Shown: piece after piece, positions 18,101 through 22,483 of the stretch
Numbering within the stretch: the first letter of the stretch is position 1
Layout of the letters: each line of letters opens with the position of its first letter
Source of the DNA: Bacteroidota bacterium
GTDB lineage: Bacteria > Bacteroidota > Bacteroidia > B-17B0 > B-17BO
Direction: 5' to 3'
Assembly (NCBI GenBank): GCA_025356715.1
Contig: JANXRU010000176.1
Coordinates: 1-22,483 of the forward strand
DNA: 22,483 bases
The notes under the pieces: model-generated
Told to the model about the DNA's origin: nothing
Database searches by the model: none
Seen by the model: the letters and a program-made list of their open reading frames with translations, nothing else
Translations under genes and position numbers: made by a program

Positions 18101-18487
18101 GGCGGTGTATTAGGCGCTATGGAAACGATGTATCAACGCGGACAAATACAAGAAGAAAGTTTATACTACGAAACATTAAAACACACTGGCGAATATCCAA
18201 TCATTGGTGTAAATACATTCTTATCTAGTAAGGGAAGTCCAACTGTATTACCTCGCGAGGTAATACGTTCTACTACCGAAGAAAAAGAATATCAAATTAC
18301 CATGCTAGCAGAGTTACATAAAACACATGCTGATAAACACGATGAAATGGTAAAACGCCTGCAAACAGCTGCGATACAAAACAAAAATATTTTTGCTGAA
18401 TTAATGGATGCCGCTAAATTTATGAGCTTAGGTGAAGTAACCAAATGCTTGTTTGAGGTTGGAGGTCAGTACCGCAGAAACATGTAA
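15107..18487 (+). CDS. icmF: Fused isobutyryl-CoA mutase IcmF (B12 domain, G-protein chaperone, mutase)
   Basis: The 1126-residue cytoplasmic enzyme interconverts isobutyryl-CoA and butyryl-CoA using adenosylcobalamin, linking branched- and straight-chain acid metabolism. Its domains follow the IcmF order. The N-terminal B12-binding domain has DGHD at 22-25 (His24 as cobalt ligand) and a Gly-rich stretch near 103-107. The MeaI-type GTPase that loads and protects the cofactor has a Walker A GTGGSGKS at 202-209 and NKFDKRG near residue 345. The mutase TIM barrel covers about 560-1126. Where methylmalonyl-CoA mutase has the substrate Arg in MVRNTY, this protein has Gln775 in AQNTC, as expected for an isobutyryl enzyme; this alignment is by eye. 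A terminator follows about 150 bases downstream. Confidence 0.95.
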   Translation: METTPYQSKHKIRIVTAAALFDGHDAAINIMRRIIQSSGAEVIHLGHDRSAQEVVNCAIQEDANAIAVTSYQGGHVEYFKYMYDLLKEQGCEHIKLFGGGGGVILPTEIEELHAYGITRIYAPDDGRSMGLQGMINDLLRQCDYATGTHIKNDVDKIAERNYKSLARIISAAENFNEENIGLLNELKAKAEKSQTPVLGITGTGGSGKSSLVDELVRRFLIDFKDKQIAIISVDPSKRKTGGALLGDRIRMNAIKNDRVYMRSLATRQSNLALSKYVQDAVNICKAANFDLIILETSGIGQSDTEIIEHSNMSLYVMTPEYGAATQLEKIDMLDFADIIALNKFDKRGALDAIRDVKKQYKRNHNLWEIADEDIPVFGTIASQFNDPGMNRLYKAVMNKMVEKTGNKALASQFHITEEMSEKIYIIPPSKTRYLSEISENNRNYDKRANAQAEVAQKLYGIQKTIETISESKMDDKDRLIKGLQEAFEKTKLDLDPHHLLVIEGWEAKKKLYSSEFYEFKVRDKVLKIETHYESLSHSKIPKIASPKYTSWGDILKWTLQENFPGDFPYTAGIYPFKREGEDPTRMFAGEGGPERTNKRFHYVSKGLPAARLSTAFDSVTLYGNDPDHRPDIYGKVGNSGVSICCLDDAKKLYSGFNLADPKTSVSMTINGPAPTLAAFFMNAAIDQQCELYIKEHKLEKEVEAKIIAIYKAKGTVRPTYQGELPEGNNGLGLMLLGVTGDMVLPKDVYEKIKATTLSQVRGTVQADILKEDQAQNTCIFSTEFSLRVMGDVQQYFIDQKVRNFYSVSISGYHIAEAGANPISQLAFTLANGFTFVEYYLSRGMHIDDFAPNLSFFFSNGIDPEYSVIGRVSRRIWAKAMKLRYGGNERSQMLKYHIQTSGRSLHAQEIDFNDIRTTLQALYAIYDNCNSLHTNAYDEAITTPTEESVRRAMAIQLIINRELGLAKNENPLQGSFIIEELTDLVEEAVLTEFDRISERGGVLGAMETMYQRGQIQEESLYYETLKHTGEYPIIGVNTFLSSKGSPTVLPREVIRSTTEEKEYQITMLAELHKTHADKHDEMVKRLQTAAIQNKNIFAELMDAAKFMSLGEVTKCLFEVGGQYRRNM

Positions 18488-18510
18488 TACTAATTGACCA
18501 AAGATGCTGA

Positions 18511-18546
18511 GCGGCGGTTATTGAGCGAAGTCGAAATAAGCCGAAG
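18511..18546. repeat. Hairpin-forming intergenic repeat after icmF
   Basis: CGGTTATT (18515-18522) pairs with AATAAGCCG (18535-18543) with one bulged G, around TGAGCGAAGTCGA. The loop sequence resembles dispersed intergenic repeats of Bacteroidota; that is general recollection and was not searched. Confidence 0.45.
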
Positions 18547-18575
18547 CATGGAAAGCAGTACAGAAGGAATATGTA

Positions 18576-18615
18576 ACATCACTGACGTCTGAGGCTCTCG
18601 AAGACCAAGTGATGT
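18576..18615. repeat. Palindromic repeat with CTGAGGCTCTCGAAG core
   Basis: The outer arms ACATCACT (18576-18583) and AGTGATGT (18608-18615) and the inner arms GTCT / AGAC enclose GAGGCTCTCGA. The core CTGAGGCTCTCGAAG (18589-18603) occurs again inside the next gene at 18768-18782, showing that it is a dispersed element. Confidence 0.7.
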
Positions 18616-18633
18616 ATCTCAAACTTAAAAATC

Positions 18634-18664
18634 AAAGTCCTCACAATTTGTGAGGACTTTTTTT
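18634..18664 (+). terminator. Rho-independent terminator downstream of icmF
   Basis: AAAGTCCTCAC (18634-18644) pairs perfectly with GTGAGGACTTT (18650-18660) around a 5-base loop and is followed by more T. It ends 15 bases before the next start codon, so the downstream gene's promoter must overlap it or that gene depends on read-through. Confidence 0.9.
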
Positions 18665-18679
18665 ATTATATTTATACTG

Positions 18680-21142
18680 ATGAAAAAACTCTATATTCTA
18701 TTTTTATTCCTTTCCCTTTTCTCCTGCAAAGAAGAAAACAAACAGCAAAAAAATAACCCTTCGGGGGCTGAGGCTCTCGAAGCCCAAGAGGCCCCTCTTG
18801 TTTTAACTCCAGGCAAAGACACAATAAAATTACCTGTTGTAATAACAGCAGGTGAACCCAAAGTAATACCTATACCCACAAAGGATGGTGGCTTTTACAT
18901 AAAAAAGAAAAAAGACGGTAGTGAAATTAAAATTGATTTAAAAAAAGCAATTACAACAGCTTTCGATACACTTACCCCCCAAGGCAAACCCCACTTTACC
19001 ACCTTTACCACCGATGATGGCCTTGCTTTAGATGCCATTGCTTGCTCCATAATGGATAAAACGGGAAACCTGTGGTTCGGTACACAGGGCGGTGGCGTAA
19101 GTAGGTATGATGGTAAAACGTTTACGAATTATACTACTGCTCAAGGGCTCGCCAATAATGGAGTTTTAAGCATCACCGAAGATAAAACGGGAAACCTGTG
19201 GTTCGGTACTGATGGCGGTGGCGTAAGTAGGTATGATGGTAAAACGTTTAAGAATTATACTACTGCTCAAGGGCTGCCCGATGATGTGGTTACACAAGTA
19301 GTAGCCGATAAAACCGGTAAGAACATAGTTATTGCAACAAACTTTGGAGTGTGGGTGGGCGTTTCTTTCACTCCAAAGTTACAGTACCATGCCACCAAAA
19401 AACAAGTCCCTTTTCAAAATAATTTAAACAACCAAGAGTTAACAACATATTACGATTTGGTTTCAGAAACCTTTAACTCCGCCACAGGCTACCCTGTTAA
19501 AGATGTAAATGTGGGGCAAAAATGTTTATTTCAGGATAGTAAAGGCACATACTGGGCAGGCACCGGTAGCGATGCTACTGCACTGGTGCGTATAGATTTT
19601 ACTGCATTAAATCGTAACCCAAAACCACCTACACCTATTTTATACAAAATAAAATTAAATGAAGAAAATATTTGTTATTATGCGCTATCGTCATTGCGAG
19701 GCACGAAGCAATCTCAAACTTCTGCTTTAGACAGCGCCATCCTTGTACAACAAGAAATAATTACCTATGGTAAAATATTATCGGATGTAGAACGAAATAC
19801 TTTACAAAAACAATATGCAGGCATTGAGTTCGATGGTATTACAAAATTTTATCCCATACCACAAAATTTAGTGTTGCCTTATGAACATAACAATGTAACC
19901 TTTGAGTTTAATGCCGTGCAGTTATCGCGCTCGCATTTATTAAATTTTCAATACAGGCTCGAGGGTTATGATAAAACGTGGAGTCCCGTATTAAAAAAAC
20001 GCGAAGCAACATTTGGTAACATAAGCGAAGGTACTTACACCTTTAAGTTAAAAGCGCAATACACCGGCCCCGATGGTAATAACGAGTGGAGCCAAGTATT
20101 AAGCTACACATTTAAAGTTTTACCACCTTGGTACCGCACTTGGTGGATGTACACCCTGTATGCTTTAATGCTAATAGGAATTGTTTATTTAATAATAAAA
20201 CAACAAACGAAAAAATTAAAACAACGTCAAAAAGAGTTAGAACAAAAAATTGAAATAGCAACCGAAGATATACGCGAACAAAAACACATTATAGAGGAAA
20301 AACACAAAGAGATTACCGATAGTATAAATTACGCTGAGCGAATTCAACGCAGTTTTTTAGCAACGAGAGAATTATTGGATGAAAATTTAAATAATCATTT
20401 TGTTTTCTTCAAACCAAAAGATGTAGTTAGTGGAGATTTTTACTGGGGTTGTTCTACTCCCTCTCCTTCGGGGAGGGTTGGGGAGGGGTCTTTTGTTTTA
20501 GTAACGGCTGATAGTACAGGGCATGGAGTGCCTGGGGCTATTATGAGTTTATTAAATATTACCAGTATTGAGTCAGCTGTAAAAGATGGCTTCCTGCAAC
20601 CAGCTAGTATTTTGAACGCTACACGTAAAACAATTATCGAACGTTTAAAAAAAGATGGAAGTGCAGAGGGAGGAAAAGATGGCATGGATTGCAGTTTGGT
20701 AAGTTTTGAGTTTCCCTCTCTGAAGGAGAGGGACGGAAGGGTGAGGATGACCTACTCTGCTGCTAATAATCCGGTTTGGATTATTCGTTCTCTTTCCCCC
20801 TTTGAAGGGGGTGTCCGAAGGACGGGGGATGTTGAATTTATTTCTTTAGTACCAGATAGAATGCCTATTGGTAAGCATGACAAGGATAATACACCATTTA
20901 CTCAACATGAATTTGATTTACAATCAGGCGATATGGTTTATACTTTAACTGATGGTTTTCCTGATCAATTTGGAGGACCAAAAGGCAAGAAGTTTAAGTA
21001 TAAACAATTGGAAGAATTATTGATTTCAATTTCGCATGAGTCGATGGAAATTCAAAAACAAAAATTACACGAAGTTTTTGAAAATTGGAAAGGAAATTTA
21101 GAGCAGGTGGATGATGTTTGTGTGATTGGAATTAGAATTTAA
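18680..21142 (+). CDS. Lipoprotein-type sensor: propeller repeats, Y_Y_Y domain, TM and SpoIIE PP2C phosphatase
   Basis: The start at 18680 gives MKKLYILFLFLSLFSC, a lipoprotein-like signal with Cys16; an upstream Met at 18650 lies inside the terminator. Of 820 residues, WFGT-type propeller repeats of 42 residues start at 126, 168 and 210 (the third diverged). A Y_Y_Y domain covers about 402-480, a TM segment 488-506, a coiled coil with the SINYAERIQRSFL linker about 510-560, and a SpoIIE/PP2C phosphatase 576-820. The phosphatase shows VSGDFYW, ADSTGHGVPGA, DGMDCS, LTDGFPDQFGG and VDDVCVIG, keeping the acidic metal ligands. It probably converts an extracytoplasmic signal into dephosphorylation of an anti-sigma-antagonist-like partner, which is not in the window. 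Five in-frame repeat insertions interrupt it, yet the frame and motifs survive. A lipid anchor plus an internal TM is odd; the N-terminus may instead be a plain signal. Confidence 0.92.
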   Translation: MKKLYILFLFLSLFSCKEENKQQKNNPSGAEALEAQEAPLVLTPGKDTIKLPVVITAGEPKVIPIPTKDGGFYIKKKKDGSEIKIDLKKAITTAFDTLTPQGKPHFTTFTTDDGLALDAIACSIMDKTGNLWFGTQGGGVSRYDGKTFTNYTTAQGLANNGVLSITEDKTGNLWFGTDGGGVSRYDGKTFKNYTTAQGLPDDVVTQVVADKTGKNIVIATNFGVWVGVSFTPKLQYHATKKQVPFQNNLNNQELTTYYDLVSETFNSATGYPVKDVNVGQKCLFQDSKGTYWAGTGSDATALVRIDFTALNRNPKPPTPILYKIKLNEENICYYALSSLRGTKQSQTSALDSAILVQQEIITYGKILSDVERNTLQKQYAGIEFDGITKFYPIPQNLVLPYEHNNVTFEFNAVQLSRSHLLNFQYRLEGYDKTWSPVLKKREATFGNISEGTYTFKLKAQYTGPDGNNEWSQVLSYTFKVLPPWYRTWWMYTLYALMLIGIVYLIIKQQTKKLKQRQKELEQKIEIATEDIREQKHIIEEKHKEITDSINYAERIQRSFLATRELLDENLNNHFVFFKPKDVVSGDFYWGCSTPSPSGRVGEGSFVLVTADSTGHGVPGAIMSLLNITSIESAVKDGFLQPASILNATRKTIIERLKKDGSAEGGKDGMDCSLVSFEFPSLKERDGRVRMTYSAANNPVWIIRSLSPFEGGVRRTGDVEFISLVPDRMPIGKHDKDNTPFTQHEFDLQSGDMVYTLTDGFPDQFGGPKGKKFKYKQLEELLISISHESMEIQKQKLHEVFENWKGNLEQVDDVCVIGIRI
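18764..18788 (+). repeat. In-frame copy of the CTGAGGCTCTCGAAG repeat
   Basis: The core at 18768-18782 is identical to the intergenic copy at 18589-18603 and is followed by CCCAAG instead of ACCAAG. It encodes GAEALEAQE (residues 29-37) in the linker after the lipobox. The stem is GGCT / AGCC here against GTCT / AGAC in the intergenic copy, so both sides changed together. Confidence 0.75.
19055..19306 (+). repeat. Near-identical 126-bp tandem repeat (propeller blades)
   Basis: Copies start at 19055 and 19181, exactly 126 bases (42 codons) apart, and differ at few positions. Both encode DKTGNLWFGT and GGGVSRYDGKTF. A third, diverged copy follows in register at 19307. The near identity suggests recent duplication or gene conversion. 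Confidence 0.9.
19689..19715 (+). repeat. In-frame repeat CGTCATTGCGAG...GAAGCAATCTC
   Basis: ATTGC (19693-19697) and GCAAT (19708-19712) form the stem. The sequence matches a widespread dispersed element that I know as CGTCATTGCGAG followed by GAAGCAATCTC. It encodes SSLRGTKQSQ (residues 337-346), a translation often met when this repeat lies in a gene. It interrupts the region just before the Y_Y_Y domain. Confidence 0.75.
20456..20490 (+). repeat. In-frame G/C-rich palindromic repeat in the phosphatase domain (copy 1)
   Basis: CCCTCTCC (20459-20466) and GGGGAGGG (20470-20477) form the stem, followed by TTGGGGAGGGG. It encodes TPSPSGRVGEGS (residues 593-604), placed between the phosphatase strands SGDFYW and FVLVTADSTGHG, where the family normally has a short turn. 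Confidence 0.75.
20714..20746 (+). repeat. In-frame G/C-rich palindromic repeat in the phosphatase domain (copy 2)
   Basis: CCCTCTC (20714-20720) and GAGAGGG (20726-20732) form the stem, followed by ACGGAAGGGTGAGG, a tail similar to copy 1. It encodes PSLKERDGRVR (residues 679-689) between SLVSFEF and MTYSAANNPVW, a beta-hairpin turn in the family. Confidence 0.72.
20796..20831 (+). repeat. In-frame G/C-rich palindromic repeat in the phosphatase domain (copy 3)
   Basis: CCCCCTT (20796-20802) and AAGGGGG (20805-20811) form the stem, followed by a second palindrome GTCC...GGAC. It encodes SPFEGGVRRTGD (residues 706-717) between WIIRS and VEFISLVPDRMPIG, again at a surface-turn position. Confidence 0.72.
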
Positions 21143-22483
21143 TTTATCATCACCCCACTAACTTGTATCAACGCCTGTTTTGCTTGCACGTTATTTGGAT
21201 TCTTTTTTAGCAAACGCTCTAAATATACTTTTGATTGTTTAAAGTTTTTTTGATACGCATACAAACCTGCTATATTCAATAGTAAAGGTTCATAATCAGG
21301 ATCAATCGCTAAAGCCTTAAAATAGAGGGTTTGACAACTTAAGGCATCACCATACTGTAATTTCAAAAATCCTAAATTAGTTAAGGCAGAAACATGTTTA
21401 GGGAATTCGCTTAGTATTTCTGTATATTGTTTTTCGGCTTCTGCTAATTGTCTATTAGAAGCTAAAGCAGAGCCTAATTTATTTTTAAACTCTAATCCTA
21501 AAGGCGCTAAGCTAACCGCCTTTTTAAAATATAGAATGGCGCGTTGCACATTGCCTTCTGCATATAAGGCTTCTCCAATGCGATAACAGGTCCAGGCGTT
21601 TTCGTTGGAGTAGGAGGTAACAGTTAATTTGGAACTCAATAAATACGTGTCGGTTAAACGATTGATGTATGAAATAATCTGAGAAAAATTTTGTTTGATA
21701 AAATACAATTGCACTAAGGGTTCAATGTTTGCTTTTAATTCAGCATCTGTTTTATCTTTTAAATACATTGTTGCACTATCAAGGTAATAGGGCTTAGGTT
21801 CAAATTTTTCATACTGATTCAAATATGCTTTTGCTTTAATAAAGGCACTGGGATTTTTTTCGTTGATAGCATACAATCCAATAAATTCTTTTAACGCTTG
21901 CTTATCTTTTTTAGTCACGCCTTGGCGTGATGGTTTCCGAATATAATGATCGTGCACAGAAACATGAGGAATATCGATAGATCCAGAGCTAGGCATATGA
22001 CAACCTACACAATTTTGAGTTTTAAGTTTTGAATTTCGAATGACTGATTTATCTGAACAAGTTAAGTTTGAAAGATTTTGCATCCCTTCAGTCCCTCGAA
22101 TCCCTTTCGCCTCTTCTGTCCCTTTCATCTGGTTCTGATGGCATTTCCTACACGCGTCATTAAAAACTTCTTTATTTGTTTCTCTCACGCTTATATGTGG
22201 GTTGTGGCAGGTTACGCAAGTCATTGCTTCTTTGTATGGTTTCAATGATTTTGTATTTTTACTTTTTTCTAACGACTGAATAAAACATGGACTTTGTTTT
22301 AATCTATCGGCATGCGAAGCCATAATAAACTCATCATCTGCATGTTTGTATTTTGGTAAAAACACCGTCATATAATCGCTTAGCTTCATGCCAGGCTTAA
22401 AATCATAAAAAGATTTACCTTCTTTTAATATGGTATTACCTTGTAAATGGCAACGCTGACAAATGTCAAACTGCCCTTCAATA
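21139..22483 (-). CDS. Multiheme c-type cytochrome with TPR repeats (partial, 5' end outside the window)
   Basis: The frame stays open to the window edge. An internal Met at 22389 is not the start, because a heme motif lies upstream of it. Four CxxCH motifs are visible, written N- to C-terminal: CQRCH (22447-22461), CVTCH (22204-22218), CRKCH (22138-22152) and CVGCH (21997-22011). The last is followed by MPSSGSIDIPHVSVHDHYIRK, a stretch typical of doubled-CxxCH cytochromes. About 200 residues later come at least four TPRs ending near LLKKNPNN. Such proteins are exported and probably handle electron transfer or a redox reaction at a protein complex. The gene converges with the sensor gene, their stops overlapping in TTAA. 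A 42-residue stretch between the last two hemes looks inserted. Confidence 0.9.
   Translation of the reverse strand, partial: IEGQFDICQRCHLQGNTILKEGKSFYDFKPGMKLSDYMTVFLPKYKHADDEFIMASHADRLKQSPCFIQSLEKSKNTKSLKPYKEAMTCVTCHNPHISVRETNKEVFNDACRKCHQNQMKGTEEAKGIRGTEGMQNLSNLTCSDKSVIRNSKLKTQNCVGCHMPSSGSIDIPHVSVHDHYIRKPSRQGVTKKDKQALKEFIGLYAINEKNPSAFIKAKAYLNQYEKFEPKPYYLDSATMYLKDKTDAELKANIEPLVQLYFIKQNFSQIISYINRLTDTYLLSSKLTVTSYSNENAWTCYRIGEALYAEGNVQRAILYFKKAVSLAPLGLEFKNKLGSALASNRQLAEAEKQYTEILSEFPKHVSALTNLGFLKLQYGDALSCQTLYFKALAIDPDYEPLLLNIAGLYAYQKNFKQSKVYLERLLKKNPNNVQAKQALIQVSGVMIN
22012..22137 (-). repeat. Probable in-frame low-complexity insertion between heme motifs
   Basis: Between CRKCH and CVGCH lie 42 residues with simple-sequence character. 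The DNA shows irregular repeats of AAGGGAC, AAGGGATTCGAGGGAC and AAGGGATG, then a run of AAAACTTAAAACTCAAAA type that encodes RNSKLKTQN. Related cytochromes, as I recall them, have a shorter connector here. The frame is kept. Confidence 0.5.

Noticed and set aside
18680..21142. Pseudogene status for the sensor because of its inserted repeats
   Set aside because: The frame is intact throughout and the phosphatase metal-binding motifs survive, so it is treated as functional.
21139..22389. Complete cytochrome gene starting at the Met at 22389
   Set aside because: The frame continues to the window edge and includes a further CxxCH motif at 22447-22461, so the true start is outside.

Overview
The window looks like a chromosomal segment from a member of the Bacteroidota. 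It is AT-rich. Signals resembling the phylum's TTTG / TAnnTTTG promoter occur, and strong Shine-Dalgarno sequences are scarce. The gene content also fits: a sensor with two-component-type propeller repeats, a Y_Y_Y domain and a SpoIIE phosphatase; a fused isobutyryl-CoA mutase IcmF; a panD / YbhN-like / rfaE2 cluster; and a multiheme cytochrome carrying TPRs. No rRNA, tRNA, CRISPR array or transposase was found.

Region 1-905: the tail of an unidentified gene, then clpP with a complete catalytic triad and a textbook terminator. Region 906-1972: about 1.1 kb without a convincing gene, holding a hairpin repeat and two adjacent tandem arrays. One is a hierarchical 21-bp array grouped into 105/84-bp units; the other has a 40-bp period made of two 20-bp halves. 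Region 1973-4458: accessory genes, namely a secreted alpha/beta hydrolase fused to TPRs, a J-domain protein with a zinc ribbon, and a small overlapping gene broken by a frameshift. The first two are separated by an attC-like imperfect palindrome, so this block resembles integron-type gene cassettes.

Region 4715-11645 is a housekeeping run, all on the minus strand. Read in the direction of transcription it is metG, a small secreted protein, lgt, a DinB/DUF1569 protein, panD, a YbhN-like membrane protein, rfaE2 and a nitrilase-family amidase. It covers tRNA charging, lipoprotein maturation, the start of CoA synthesis (beta-alanine) and heptose activation. An S66 LD-carboxypeptidase is divergent from metG. 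An M16 peptidase and a CoaD-like nucleotidyltransferase with an extra N-terminal segment form a two-gene minus-strand operon overlapping by ATGA. A small membrane protein and icmF follow on the plus strand.

Region 18488-22483: repeat-rich DNA and a terminator after icmF, then a lipoprotein sensor phosphatase (propeller, Y_Y_Y, TM, SpoIIE). Its coding sequence contains five in-frame copies of palindromic, dispersed-type repeats. One of them also occurs just upstream in non-coding DNA, with a compensatory stem change. The gene converges with, and overlaps by 4 bp, a multiheme cytochrome/TPR gene that runs off the window and seems to carry its own in-frame low-complexity insertion. The most unusual signals are these in-frame repeat insertions, the paired 21/20-bp arrays and the attC-like site.
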